Positions 52,794 through 62,140 of a DNA stretch of 64,000 bases are shown piece by piece. Every line of letters starts with the position of its first letter. The stretch's first letter is position 1. The stretch covers positions 663,674-727,673 of the forward strand of contig JAVKGX010000001.1 of assembly GCA_031432545.1 (NCBI GenBank), given 5' to 3'. Below the pieces are notes generated by a model that saw nothing but the letters and a program-made list of their open reading frames with translations, searched no databases and was not told the DNA's origin. The translations under genes were made by a program, and so were the position numbers. This stretch comes from Armatimonadota bacterium (GTDB taxonomy: Bacteria > Sysuimicrobiota > Sysuimicrobiia > Sysuimicrobiales > Sysuimicrobiaceae).

Positions 52794-52964
52794 CGCGTCC
52801 GGCGCCCGGGGGCGAGCACCGGTCGCGATCGTCCCGAAAGTATCCCCCGCCACCGCCCCGGTGAGATCCTCCGTCCGCGCCGCCTGCGATACCTTCTGTT
52901 GTATGGTGGAAGGCGGCGGGCGGCCAGGACCACCACCCCGCCACCTTTGACCAGGGAGGGTTAA

Positions 52965-54221
52965 GTGCACCACGACGTCAAGGATCTCGGTCTGGCACCC
53001 CGCGGCCGGCAGCGCATCGAGTGGGCGGACCACGAGATGAGGGTGCTCCGCACGATCCGGCAGCGTTTCGAGCGCGAGGCGCCGCTGCGCGGGCTGCGGA
53101 TCGCAGCCTGCCTGCACGTCACGACGGAGACGGCCAACCTGATGCGGACGCTGGCCGCCGGCGGGGCGGAGGTGGCGCTGTGCGCCAGCAACCCGCTGTC
53201 CACGCAGGACGACGTGGCGGCGGCGCTGGTGGGGCACTACGGGATTCCCGTCTTCGCCGTCCGGGGGGAGGATCGGGACACTTACTACGACCACATCCAG
53301 CGGGCTCTGGAGATCCGGCCACACGTCACGATGGACGACGGCGCCGACCTAGTGAGCACGCTGCACGCCCGGCGCACGGATTTGCTGGAGGGTGTGGTGG
53401 GCGGGACGGAGGAGACGACGACCGGCGTGGTCCGCCTGCGGGCGATGGCGCGGGACGGCGTGCTGCGCTACCCGATCGTGGCGGTCAACGACGCGAAGAC
53501 CAAGCACTGGTTCGACAACCGCTACGGGACCGGGCAGTCTACGATCGACGGGCTGCTGCGGGCGACGAACCTGCTGCTGGCGGGGCGGCGTCTGGTGGTC
53601 TGCGGCTACGGGTCGTGCGGGCGCGGGGTGGCGTCCCGCGCGCGGGGGATGGGGGCGCACGTGATCGTCACGGAAATAAGCCCCCTCGCGGCGCTGGAGG
53701 CCGTGATGGAGGGATTCCCGGTGATGCCGATGTCCGAGGCCGCGCGCGTCGGCGAGATCTTCGTCACGGTGACCGGCAACCGTGATGTCCTGCGCAGAGA
53801 ACACTTCGAGCTGATGCGGGACGGGGCGGTGTTGGCCAACGCCGGCCACTTCAACGTCGAGATCGACATCCCCGCGCTGGAGGCCATCAGCCGCTCCCGG
53901 CGGGCGGTACGCGAGCACGTCGAGGAGTTCACGTTGCCCGACGGCCGCCGCCTGTACCTGCTGGCCGAAGGACGGTTGCTGAACCTCGCGGCGGCCGAGG
54001 GCCACCCGGCGGCGGTGATGGACATGTCGTTCGCCAACCAGGCACTGTGCGTGGAGTGGCTGGCGCAAGAAGGCCGCAACCTGGAGCGGCGGGTGTATCC
54101 GGTGCCGGAGGAGATCGACCGGCGGGTCGCCTCCCTCAAGCTCGAGGCGATGGGCATCCGGATCGACGACCTCACCCCCGACCAGCGCCGCTACCTGGAG
54201 TCCTGGGAAGAGGGGACCTGA
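52965..54221 (+). CDS. ahcY: S-adenosylhomocysteine hydrolase
   Basis: NAD-dependent enzyme splitting S-adenosylhomocysteine into adenosine and homocysteine, recycling the product of methyltransferases. The 418-residue protein lacks the roughly 40-residue insert of many eukaryotic and proteobacterial forms. Motifs: [67 protein letters not shown] and the NAD loop [19 protein letters not shown]. The C-terminus is of the archaeal and thermophile type. The GTG start follows GGGAGGG. It is the first gene after sigA, 171 bases downstream. Confidence 0.95.
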   Translation: MHHDVKDLGLAPRGRQRIEWADHEMRVLRTIRQRFEREAPLRGLRIAACLHVTTETANLMRTLAAGGAEVALCASNPLSTQDDVAAALVGHYGIPVFAVRGEDRDTYYDHIQRALEIRPHVTMDDGADLVSTLHARRTDLLEGVVGGTEETTTGVVRLRAMARDGVLRYPIVAVNDAKTKHWFDNRYGTGQSTIDGLLRATNLLLAGRRLVVCGYGSCGRGVASRARGMGAHVIVTEISPLAALEAVMEGFPVMPMSEAARVGEIFVTVTGNRDVLRREHFELMRDGAVLANAGHFNVEIDIPALEAISRSRRAVREHVEEFTLPDGRRLYLLAEGRLLNLAAAEGHPAAVMDMSFANQALCVEWLAQEGRNLERRVYPVPEEIDRRVASLKLEAMGIRIDDLTPDQRRYLESWEEGT

Positions 54222-54262
54222 CCCCGCGCGGCCAGGACAGCCGTTGCGCGAGGCGTCCTGAG

Positions 54263-55237
54263 ATGGTGGACATCGAAGTCCGCAGGCTGTCCAAGACCTA
54301 CACGGTTCCCGAGCGCGAGGCCGGCCTCGCAGCGGCCATCCGCAGCCTGGTGCGGCGGCGGTGGCGGGCCGTGGAGGCTGTCCGGTCCATCTCCTTCGAG
54401 GTGGCCGCGGGGGAGATCGTGGGGTTCCTAGGCCCCAACGGCGCCGGCAAGACGACCACCCTCAAGATGCTGTCGGGTCTGCTGCACCCGACCGCGGGGG
54501 AAGCACGCGTCCTGGGGCACGTGCCGTGGCGTCGCGAGCGCCAGTTCTTGCGGTGGATCACGCTCGTCATGGGCAGCCGCAACCAGCTGAACTGGGACAT
54601 CCCCGCGGCGGACTCGTTCGAGCTGAACCGCGCGATCTACGACATTCCCGACGCCGACTACCGCCGAACGGTGCGCGAGCTGACCGAACTGCTCGACCTC
54701 GAAGGCCTGCTGCGCAAGCCGGTGCGCAACCTCTCTTTGGGCGAGCGGATGAAGGTCGAGATCGCGGCCGCGCTGCTGCACCGCCCCCGCGTGCTGTTCC
54801 TGGACGAACCCACCCTCGGCCTCGACGTGGTGATGCAGCGGCGCATCCGCCAGTTCGTGGGCGAGTACAACCGCCGCCACGGCGCGACGGTGCTGCTGAC
54901 CAGCCACTACATGGCCGACGTGGAAGCGCTGTGCCGCCGGGTGATCGTCATTCACCACGGACGGTTGCTGTTCGACGGAGACCTCTCCTCGCTCGTCGAG
55001 CGCTTCGCTCCCACGAAGGTGCTGACGGTGGCTCTCGCCGACGGGGTGTCGCCCGATCTGCGCGAGTATGGGGAGATCCTGTCGCGCGAGGAAGGCCGCG
55101 TGACGCTGCGGGTCGCCAAGGCCGACACGCCCCGTGTGATTGCGCGGCTGCTGGCCGATCTCCCGGTCAGCGACCTCAGCGTCGAGGATCCGCCTATTGA
55201 GGAAGTGATCGAGCAGGTCTTCTCGGTGCCGGCGTGA
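54263..55237 (+). CDS. ABC-2 type exporter ATP-binding protein
   Basis: ATPase of 324 residues. Walker A is FLGPNGAGKTTTLKMLSGLL, the signature LSLGERMKVEIAAALLHRP, Walker B VLFLDEPTLGLD and the H-loop TSHYMADVEALCRRV. The N-terminal extension (IEVRRLSKTYTVPEREAGLA) and the LVMGSRNQLNWDIPAADSFE segment are typical of ATPases that serve two DUF990-type permeases, as encoded next. The ATG at 54263 is preferred to upstream in-frame starts inside ahcY. The stop overlaps the first permease (GTGA). Confidence 0.93.
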   Translation: MVDIEVRRLSKTYTVPEREAGLAAAIRSLVRRRWRAVEAVRSISFEVAAGEIVGFLGPNGAGKTTTLKMLSGLLHPTAGEARVLGHVPWRRERQFLRWITLVMGSRNQLNWDIPAADSFELNRAIYDIPDADYRRTVRELTELLDLEGLLRKPVRNLSLGERMKVEIAAALLHRPRVLFLDEPTLGLDVVMQRRIRQFVGEYNRRHGATVLLTSHYMADVEALCRRVIVIHHGRLLFDGDLSSLVERFAPTKVLTVALADGVSPDLREYGEILSREEGRVTLRVAKADTPRVIARLLADLPVSDLSVEDPPIEEVIEQVFSVPA

Positions 55238-56037
55238 GGCAGCTGTTGCGCGTCTTCGGCGGCTACTTCCGCACGACGGTGGCCGCGCAGCTGCAGTACC
55301 GGGCGGTGCTGGTGATCTGGTTGCTCGATCTCGTACTGCAACCGGTGATCGCGCTGGGCGTGTGGTCGGCGGTCGCGCGTTCCCGCGGGGAGACCGTCGG
55401 GGGCTTCGGGCCGGCAGAGTTTGCCGCCTACTTTCTCGCGGTGATGGTCGTCGACCACCTGACCTTCACGTGGATCATGTGGGAGTACGACTACCGGATC
55501 CGGCACGGTGACTTCTCGACGGTGCTGCTGCGCCCGATCCACCCCGTCGTCTCGGATCTGGCCGACAACGTGGCCTACAAGCTGCTCACGCTGGTGGTGC
55601 TCAGCCCCGTCGTGGCGCTGCTGGTGTGGCTGTTCCGTCCGTCGGTCGCGTTCGTGCCGTGGGCCGTGGCGGCGTTCGTGCCGGCGCTGGTGCTGGCGTT
55701 CGCGCTGCGCTTTGCGCTGGAGTGGACGCTGGCCATGGCCGCATTCTGGACGACGCGGATCTCGGCGGTGAACAACCTATACTGGTACGTCTTCGCCCTG
55801 CTCGCGGGATTCTTCGCGCCGTTGTCCCTGCTTCCGGGGCCGCTGCGCGCAATCGCGGAGTGGCTGCCCTTCCGCTGGGTGATGGCGTTTCCCGTCGAAC
55901 TCCTCCTCGGCCGCCTGCGACCGGAGGAGGCCGCGGTGGGGTTCGCCGCCCAGCTGGCCTGGATCGGGATCGGCGTGGTCGCGCTGCGGGCCGCCTACGG
56001 TGCGGGTGTGCGCCGCTACGCGGCGGTGGGCGGTTGA
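55234..56037 (+). CDS. ABC-2 permease, first subunit (DUF990 type)
   Basis: Membrane protein of 267 residues with six predicted helices. The pattern (QLQYRAVLVIWLLDLVLQPV, then DHLTFTWIMWEYDYRIRHGD and FSTVLLRPIHPV) is that of the ABC-2 membrane 6/DUF990 family, in which two related permeases and one ATPase form an exporter. GTG 55234 overlaps the ATPase stop. Substrate is unknown; related systems are annotated as exporters of amphiphilic or cationic compounds. Confidence 0.87.
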   Translation: MRQLLRVFGGYFRTTVAAQLQYRAVLVIWLLDLVLQPVIALGVWSAVARSRGETVGGFGPAEFAAYFLAVMVVDHLTFTWIMWEYDYRIRHGDFSTVLLRPIHPVVSDLADNVAYKLLTLVVLSPVVALLVWLFRPSVAFVPWAVAAFVPALVLAFALRFALEWTLAMAAFWTTRISAVNNLYWYVFALLAGFFAPLSLLPGPLRAIAEWLPFRWVMAFPVELLLGRLRPEEAAVGFAAQLAWIGIGVVALRAAYGAGVRRYAAVGG

Positions 56038-56038
56038 G

Positions 56039-56824
56039 ATGCGCCTGATCCGGATCGCGTGGACGTACCTGCGCGTCGGCCTGGCGGCCGAACTGCAGTA
56101 CCGCGCGAACTTCGCGGTGCAGGCGCTGCAGACCCTGGGAGGGCTGGGGTTCGCGCTGGGCGGGGTGTGGACCGTCTTCGGCCACACCCAGACGCTGGCG
56201 GGCTGGCATCCGGAGGAAGTCGCGGCGCTGGTCGGCGTCTATTTTCTCATCCGCGGCGCGATCAACGCGGTCATCCAGCCGAGCATGCAACTGCTGCTCG
56301 AGGACGTGCGCCGGGGGACGCTCGACTTCACCCTCACCAAACCCGAGGATGCCCAGCTGCTGGTCAGTGTGCGGCGGGTCGAGGTCTGGAGGATCGTCGA
56401 TGTCCTGGTGGGCGTGGCGGTGCTGGCCGCGGCCGTCGGTCGGCTGGGTGGTCGGATCGGGGTGGCGGACGCGCTGGCGTTCGGCGTCGCGCTCGCCTGC
56501 GGCGCCGCCATCGTCTACAGCTTCTTACTGGCGCTGGCCACGTTCACTTTCTGGTTCGTCCGGGTCGAAAACATCCTCGTCATCTTCCAGAGCATGTACA
56601 CGGCCGGACAGTGGCCGGTGGGGATCTACCCGGCGTGGCTGAGGGCTTCGCTCACGTTCGTCGTGCCCATCGCGTTCGCAGTAACCGTCCCGGCCGAGGG
56701 CCTGACCGGCCGCCTGGATCCTGTCACCCTCGGGGGGGCGGCCGCACTGGCGGTGGGGCTGCTGGCGCTGTCGCGCGCGTTCTGGAAGGTAGGGCTGCGC
56801 CGCTACACCGGTGCTTCGGCCTGA
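56039..56824 (+). CDS. ABC-2 permease, second subunit (DUF990-like)
   Basis: Second permease of the same exporter, 261 residues and six predicted helices. It shares with its neighbour the AAELQYRANFAVQALQTLGG start and a VRRGTLDFTLTKPEDAQLLV loop after the second helix. The ATG at 56039 lies one base after the stop of the first permease, so all three genes are translationally linked. Confidence 0.86.
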   Translation: MRLIRIAWTYLRVGLAAELQYRANFAVQALQTLGGLGFALGGVWTVFGHTQTLAGWHPEEVAALVGVYFLIRGAINAVIQPSMQLLLEDVRRGTLDFTLTKPEDAQLLVSVRRVEVWRIVDVLVGVAVLAAAVGRLGGRIGVADALAFGVALACGAAIVYSFLLALATFTFWFVRVENILVIFQSMYTAGQWPVGIYPAWLRASLTFVVPIAFAVTVPAEGLTGRLDPVTLGGAAALAVGLLALSRAFWKVGLRRYTGASA

Positions 56825-56920
56825 CGGATCGGATCGCCGTCCGCTGCCGGAGTCCGTCCCGTGGGAGCGGCCGAAGGAGGCGTGCGCGAATCCGCGGCCC
56901 CTGGACGTTCGGTCTGTGGG

Positions 56921-57673
56921 ATGCGACACGGAACGGCGCAACCGGCGGTGCGGTCGGTGCTCCAGCCGTGGGGGCGGGCGCTGCTGGACCTGCTCTTCCC
57001 GCCCCGCTGCCAGGTGTGCGGCGCCCCGGATGCGTTCCCGGTCTGCACGACGTGCACGGGCTCGTTCGAGCGAATCGCCCCACCCGTCTGTCAGCAGTGC
57101 GGGAGGCCGCTGCGGGGTCCTGCCGACCTGGTGTTCACCTGCATCCCCTGCCGCAAGTGGAAGCGCCACCCGTTGGACTGCGTCCGGGCGTTCGGCGTCT
57201 ACGACGGCCTGCTGCGGGAAGCGATCCACGCCCTCAAGTACGCCAGGAGGCTCGCGCTGGCCGAACCGCTGGGCGAGATGCTCGCGGGGACGATCCTCGG
57301 CGAGTCGCGGCTCGGGGCCACGGACGCGCTCGTACCCGTGCCGTTGCACCCGCGGCGGGAAGGACGGCGGGGCTTCAATCAGGCGGAGGAGATCGCCCGG
57401 ACCGTCTCGGCGCGCTGCGGCCTGCCGGTTCGCCGGCTGCTCGCGCGACGACGGGATACGCAACCGCAGGCCGGCCTAGACGAGTCGGAGCGGCGCGACA
57501 ACGTGGACGGCGCGTTCGCCGTCCGCGGTGCGGTGCGCGGGTTGCAGGTGCTGCTGATCGACGATGTGGTGACGACGGGCAGCACGCTGGCCGCCTGCGC
57601 CCGCGCGCTGCGCACGGCGGGCGCTGCGGGGGTGTGCGCGGCGGCGGTGGCGATGACGGTGCGCGACCCTTAG
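56921..57673 (+). CDS. comF: ComF-family phosphoribosyltransferase-like protein
   Basis: ComF-type protein of 250 residues, linked to DNA uptake in competent bacteria. An N-terminal zinc-finger region (LLFPPRCQVCGAPDAFPVCT, CQQCGRPL, CIPCR) is followed by a phosphoribosyltransferase fold with ALVPVPLHPRREGRRGFNQA, RRDNVDGAF and the PRPP loop LLIDDVVTTGSTL. ATG 56921 has no good ribosome binding site; GTG 56882, one base after GGAGG, is an alternative that adds 13 residues. It is convergent with the next gene, the stops sharing TTAG. Confidence 0.88.
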   Translation: MRHGTAQPAVRSVLQPWGRALLDLLFPPRCQVCGAPDAFPVCTTCTGSFERIAPPVCQQCGRPLRGPADLVFTCIPCRKWKRHPLDCVRAFGVYDGLLREAIHALKYARRLALAEPLGEMLAGTILGESRLGATDALVPVPLHPRREGRRGFNQAEEIARTVSARCGLPVRRLLARRRDTQPQAGLDESERRDNVDGAFAVRGAVRGLQVLLIDDVVTTGSTLAACARALRTAGAAGVCAAAVAMTVRDP

Positions 57674-58626
57674 CCCGCGCAGCGGATCGGCGGCAGGTCG
57701 ATCACCGTCCGCAACCCGGCGGGGGCGGCCCGCACGGTGGGGATCGCGTTGGCGGCGATCGCACAGGTGGCCACGTCCCCGTGCAGCCCGCCCACGATCT
57801 CCACGGAAAGTGAGGGCTCCCCCTCGATCCGTACGACGTCTGTGGGCGCTTCGGCCCCGACCGCCACTGTGAGCTCCAACCGGATCCGTTCCTCCCCGGC
57901 CCCGATGCCCGATGCCACCTGGTGCAGGCCGGCCACCTCGGAGCCGCCTTCCGCCAGGACGGGCTCGACACGGTCGGTGATCGCACCTACCTCCCAGCCC
58001 AGGGCGGCCGCGATCATCGCCACGGAGTGGGGCAGCCCCACGTGCCCCAACCCGCCGGAGGCCGCCCGGTCCCTGAACTCTTCTTCCGTCAGCCCGACGC
58101 CGACCTTCCGCTGGAGCGGGGTTCGCCGTCGGGCCGCGTCGACCCGTCGCTGTACGACCACCCGTCGTACCGCGGCACACGGGGCCGTCAGGACGACCGG
58201 CAGCAGGTCCATCACAAACCCGGGGTTCACGCCGACGCCGGTGACGGTGACGCCGTGCTCGCACGCCGCGACGTCCAGGCGGTGTGCGGCCTCCGCATGG
58301 TGGAACCAGGGGTAGGCGAGCTCCTCGCACGTCGAGACGACGTCAGCGCCGGCCGCGAAGATCTCGAGGAGCTGGCTTTCTACCTGGTGCAGGTGGGACT
58401 GGGTCGCGTGGACGACCACGTCGGCCTCGAGCGCCTCCCGCACGTTTGGCACGACCGGGATCCCCACCGCTTCACGCCCCAGCAGTTCTCCCAGGTCGCG
58501 CCCGACCTTCTCGGGCGCGACGTCGACGGCGCCGATCAGCTCGATGTGTGGCCGCGCCAGCAGTACGCGGGCGATCCCCAGCCCGATCGGCCCGAGCCCA
58601 TACTGCACCACGCGCAGCGGTCGCAC
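57670..58626 (-). CDS. Amine dehydrogenase-family protein (2,4-diaminopentanoate dehydrogenase-like)
   Basis: NAD(P)H-dependent oxidoreductase of 318 residues related to dihydrodipicolinate reductase. The Rossmann loop is VVQYGLGPIGLGIARVLL; later ADVVVHATQSHL, VVSTCEELAYPWF, GVNPGFVMDLLPVVL and the C-terminal RTVIDLPP match the family that includes 2,4-diaminopentanoate dehydrogenase of ornithine fermentation. The exact substrate is not certain. GTG 58626 has GGGAGG upstream, and a TATACT box lies at 58653-58658 on this strand. It is divergent from carbamate kinase, which suggests amino-acid catabolism. Confidence 0.75.
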   Translation of the reverse strand: MRPLRVVQYGLGPIGLGIARVLLARPHIELIGAVDVAPEKVGRDLGELLGREAVGIPVVPNVREALEADVVVHATQSHLHQVESQLLEIFAAGADVVSTCEELAYPWFHHAEAAHRLDVAACEHGVTVTGVGVNPGFVMDLLPVVLTAPCAAVRRVVVQRRVDAARRRTPLQRKVGVGLTEEEFRDRAASGGLGHVGLPHSVAMIAAALGWEVGAITDRVEPVLAEGGSEVAGLHQVASGIGAGEERIRLELTVAVGAEAPTDVVRIEGEPSLSVEIVGGLHGDVATCAIAANAIPTVRAAPAGLRTVIDLPPIRCAG

Positions 58627-58725
58627 CCGCGCTTGCCTCCCGGTGAGTCTTCCGGCAGTATAGCCGACCTGCAGCGCACGTGCGACCGAGGGAAGCGCGC
58701 CGCCAGCGGCGAAGACCCCATCGTC

Positions 58726-59670
58726 ATGCGAGGCCTCGCGGTCGTGGCGATCGGCGGCAACTCCTTGATCCGGGATGAACGTGACGTGTCGGTGGCCGCG
58801 GAGCGGGAGGCGGTGCGCGAGACCGCAGAGCAGATCGCGGGCATGGTCGCCGAGGGCTGGCGCATCCTGCTGACCCACGGGAACGGCCCGCAGGTGGGGT
58901 TCAACATGCTGCGGGCGGAGGTGGCCGCCAAAGCCGGATTGCTGCCGAGACTGCCGCTGGACGTCCTCGACGCGCAGACGCAGGGCAGCATCGGTTATCT
59001 GCTGCTCGAGAGCCTCGAACGGGCGTTCACGCGCCCCGGAGTCCGACGACCGATCGCGGTGCTGGTCACCCGCGTGGTCGTGGACGACCATGATCCGGCC
59101 TTCGCCCAGCCGACCAAGCCGGTCGGTCCCTACTATACGGAGGAAGAGGCGCTCGCACTGCAGCGCGAGGAAGGCTGGAAGATGATGGAGCAGGAGCGGG
59201 GGTGGCGGCGCGTGGTGCCCTCTCCGCGCCCTCTGGAGATCGTCGAACTGGATGCGATCCGCATCCTGCTCCAACAAGGCTACATCGTCATCGCTGGGGG
59301 CGGAGGCGGCATCCCGGTCGTGCGGCAACGGGACGGGACGCTGCGCGGCGTCGAGGCGGTCGTAGACAAGGATCTGGCGTCGTCGTTGCTCGCGCAGGCT
59401 TTCGATGCCGAGCTGTTTTTGATCTCCACGGGCGTGCCGCAGGTGGCGCTAGACTTCGGCCGGCCGACGCAGCGCTGGGTGGATCACATGACGGCCGCCC
59501 AAGCCCGGCGATATCTGGAAGAAGGACACTTCCCGCCGGGCAGCATGGGACCCAAGATCGAAGCGGCGGTGGCCTACCTGGAGGCCGGGGGCAGGCAGGT
59601 CGTGATCACCTCGCCCGACTCGCTGCTGAGTGCGCTGCGGGGGGATACGGGGACGCGGATCACCGCCTGA
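58726..59670 (+). CDS. arcC: Carbamate kinase
   Basis: Interconverts carbamoyl phosphate plus ADP with carbamate plus ATP, yielding ATP in arginine, citrulline or purine breakdown. The 314 residues include VVAIGGNSLIRDE, ILLTHGNGPQVGFNMLRAE, QTQGSIGYLLLESL, VIAGGGGGIPVV, VDKDLASSLLA and FPPGSMGPKIEAAVAYLEAG. The ATG at 58726 has no obvious Shine-Dalgarno sequence. No arginine deiminase or ornithine carbamoyltransferase gene is adjacent. Confidence 0.94.
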   Translation: MRGLAVVAIGGNSLIRDERDVSVAAEREAVRETAEQIAGMVAEGWRILLTHGNGPQVGFNMLRAEVAAKAGLLPRLPLDVLDAQTQGSIGYLLLESLERAFTRPGVRRPIAVLVTRVVVDDHDPAFAQPTKPVGPYYTEEEALALQREEGWKMMEQERGWRRVVPSPRPLEIVELDAIRILLQQGYIVIAGGGGGIPVVRQRDGTLRGVEAVVDKDLASSLLAQAFDAELFLISTGVPQVALDFGRPTQRWVDHMTAAQARRYLEEGHFPPGSMGPKIEAAVAYLEAGGRQVVITSPDSLLSALRGDTGTRITA

Positions 59671-59692
59671 AGGGCGGAGGGGAGGCACCGTC

Positions 59693-60883
59693 GTGCACGA
59701 ATCCAAGCTGTCTTCTCTGATGTCGCGCCTGGGAACCGAGACGGCATTCGAGGTGTTGGCGCGCGCGCGGGCGCTGGAGGCGCGGGGGCGCCACGTCGTC
59801 CACCTGGAAATTGGGGAACCCGACTTCGACACCCCCGCGTTCATCAAGCAGGCGGCGGTGCAGGCGTTGGAGGAAGGCTACACCCACTACACGCCGGCGG
59901 CCGGTCTGCCGCAGGCGCGGGAGGCGGTCGCGCGCTACGTCTCGCGCACTCGCGGGCTGTCGGTGGATCCCTCCGAGGTGGTGATCACGCCCGGCGGCAA
60001 ACCGGTGATGTCGTTTGCGATCCTCGCGCTCGTCGACGCGGGCGAGGAGGTCATCTACCCGAATCCGGGATTCCCGATTTACGAGTCGATGATCCGCTGG
60101 GTGGGCGCGGTCCCCAAGCCGCTGCCGTTGCGCGAGGAGCACGACTTCCGGGCCGACCCTGACGAACTGCGCGACCTGGTGAGCCCCCGGACGCGCATGC
60201 TGATCCTGAACTCGCCGCATAACCCGTGTGGGTCGGTGCTGTCGCTTCAGGACGTCGCGGCGATCGCGGAGATCTGCACCGAGCGCGACATCTACGTGCT
60301 GTCGGACGAGATCTACAGCCGCATCCTCTACGACACAGAACACGTGAGCATCGCGGCGTTTCCCGGCATGCGCGAGCGCACGATCCTCCTCGACGGGTTC
60401 TCCAAGACGTACGCGATGACCGGGTGGCGGCTGGGGTATGGGGTGATGCCCCCGCGCGTCGCGCAGGCGGTCACGCAGTTGATGATCAACGTGAACTCGT
60501 GCACGGCTGCGTTCACCCAGATCGCCGGAATCGCCGCGCTGGAGGGACCGCAGGAAGAGGTCGACGCGATGGTGGCGGAGTTCCGCCACCGCCGGGATGC
60601 CATCGTCGCGGGTCTCAACGCGATCGAGGGGATCCGTTGCCGTCCTCCGGCCGGTGCCTTCTATGCGTTCCCCAACGTGAGTGCGCTCGACCCGGACGGC
60701 CGGCGCTTTGCCGACTACCTCCTCGACGAAGCCGGCGTCGCCGTACTCGCCGGCACCGCCTTCGGCGAGTATGGCCGGGGATATCTGCGCATCTCGTACG
60801 CCAACAGCCTGGCCAACATCCAGGAGGCGCTCCGGCGCATCGGGGAAGCGGCCAGAGCGTTCCGGTCGGAGGTCCGGGCCTAG
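59693..60883 (+). CDS. Class I aminotransferase (aspartate aminotransferase family)
   Basis: PLP-dependent aminotransferase of 396 residues. Motifs include VVHLEIGEPDFDTPAFIKQA, THYTPAAGLPQAREAVA, LNSPHNPCGSVLS, YVLSDEIYSRILYD, and the PLP lysine in LDGFSKTYAMTGWRLGYG with the phosphate-binding arginine. Substrate specificity cannot be fixed; aspartate or a broad-range amino acid is likely. GTG 59693 follows GGAGGGGAGG by about eight bases. It is 22 bases after arcC, so the two are probably co-transcribed. Confidence 0.92.
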   Translation: MHESKLSSLMSRLGTETAFEVLARARALEARGRHVVHLEIGEPDFDTPAFIKQAAVQALEEGYTHYTPAAGLPQAREAVARYVSRTRGLSVDPSEVVITPGGKPVMSFAILALVDAGEEVIYPNPGFPIYESMIRWVGAVPKPLPLREEHDFRADPDELRDLVSPRTRMLILNSPHNPCGSVLSLQDVAAIAEICTERDIYVLSDEIYSRILYDTEHVSIAAFPGMRERTILLDGFSKTYAMTGWRLGYGVMPPRVAQAVTQLMINVNSCTAAFTQIAGIAALEGPQEEVDAMVAEFRHRRDAIVAGLNAIEGIRCRPPAGAFYAFPNVSALDPDGRRFADYLLDEAGVAVLAGTAFGEYGRGYLRISYANSLANIQEALRRIGEAARAFRSEVRA

Positions 60884-60927
60884 CGCGATGCCGCGAACCG
60901 CGTCGCTTCGGACGACGTTCTCCGGGT

Positions 60928-61224
60928 ATGATGCTGGAATTCGTGCGCAACGATCAAGAACTCGGCTCGGTGCTGGCGCATGAGGTCGCCCACGCAAACC
61001 AGCGGCACCACGTGCAACTGCTCGAACGGAACTTCACGCCGGCCGTCGTGGCCGCGGTGCTGACGGGCGGGAATCCGGACGCCGCTGCAGTCGCCGACTT
61101 CGTGCGCTTCCTGCTCACGCGGGGGTTCAGCCGCGAGTTCGAGGCCGACCGGGTGGGCGTGCGGTTGATGCACCGGGGGCGGGCGACTGCATCGTGCGCG
61201 TCCGGGAGGAGTTGCGCCGCCTGA
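60928..61224 (+). pseudogene. Truncated M48-family metalloprotease
   Basis: About 85 codons match the catalytic core of M48 peptidases: LEFVRNDQELGSVLAHEVAH with the HExxH zinc motif, and RGFSREFEADRVGVRLMHRG with the third ligand. The signal/membrane N-terminus and the residues before the GxLxFV segment are missing, and after LMHRGR the frame leads to unrelated residues and a stop. It is therefore a remnant flanked by the aminotransferase stop and a divergently placed DUF5666 gene. A short functional form is unlikely. Confidence 0.6.
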
Positions 61225-61263
61225 GTATCGGGTGTAGGGGTCGATCCTCGGAGGCCGGCGGTC

Positions 61264-62079
61264 TCAGTACACGATCACCCGCGCCCGAAACGAACCGCCG
61301 ATCCCCGCGCCGGACGCCGGGGCACCCCAGACGGTCACCATGCTGCCCAGTGGGATCTCCTCGAACGACCCGAGCCTACCGCCCGAGATGAGGAAGACGT
61401 CGCCGGCCACGTCCACGGCAACGAGGCCGTTGAGGATCAGGAGCCTCGTCGGGCTGTTCTTGGCGGTGACGACGCCGCCAATCGACGTCGCGGCGGCGAA
61501 CGTGACTTCGATCTGCCTCGCCACCAGCGCACCGTCGCCGACCGTGCCCCGGACGTTCACGATGTCGTCGTGGGAGAGGGAGGCGACGGACTGTCGCTGT
61601 CCGACGACACGTGTCTGGTCCGTCAACCATACCCGAAGGCTGCTGCCGTCGCGCTGCAAGACGGTGAGCACGTTGGGACCGCGCAGGACGATGACGCCGG
61701 TCGCGATCCGCCCTGCTGTGGCGTCGCGGCGTCCTTCGACTTCCACCTTCAGGGCCAGCACACGCCCATCGTCCAGCCGCAGCCCCTCGACCTCCACGCG
61801 GTCGCCCACGCGCAGGTCGCGCAGGCTACCGCGCCGGGTGTCGCGACGCCGGTCGACCTCGAAGCGCGTGAAGCTCTGGACCCAAACCGTCACGAGTGCG
61901 AAGCCGCTGCGGTCCACGTGGACGCTGAACGTGCTGTTCCAGGGCGCCAGGGCGACGGCGGTTCCCTCGAACTTTACGCGTCCGGACTTCACGCGCCCGG
62001 AATGCCGGTGTGCCAGGGCCGGAGTCAGGGAGAAGACGGCGATCGTCACGGCCAGCGGTACGGCCAGCGAGCGGCGCAT
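61264..62079 (-). CDS. Secreted DUF5666-type protein
   Basis: Exported protein of 271 residues with a signal peptide (LAVPLAVTIAVFSLTPALAH). The mature part consists of repeated beta-barrel units of about 65 residues (for example LRDLRVGDRVEVEGLRLDDG, then LSHDDIVNVRGTVGDGALVA), the DUF5666 pattern of OB-like repeats; function is unknown. ATG 62079 is preferred to GTG 62085 because AGGAGG lies nine bases upstream of it. It is divergent from the integrase gene. Confidence 0.75.
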   Translation of the reverse strand: MRRSLAVPLAVTIAVFSLTPALAHRHSGRVKSGRVKFEGTAVALAPWNSTFSVHVDRSGFALVTVWVQSFTRFEVDRRRDTRRGSLRDLRVGDRVEVEGLRLDDGRVLALKVEVEGRRDATAGRIATGVIVLRGPNVLTVLQRDGSSLRVWLTDQTRVVGQRQSVASLSHDDIVNVRGTVGDGALVARQIEVTFAAATSIGGVVTAKNSPTRLLILNGLVAVDVAGDVFLISGGRLGSFEEIPLGSMVTVWGAPASGAGIGGSFRARVIVY

Positions 62080-62140
62080 CGTCACACCCCTCCTTTGATC
62101 GCTCCCCTACCCATTACGGGCAGCGTCGGGAAAACGTTTT

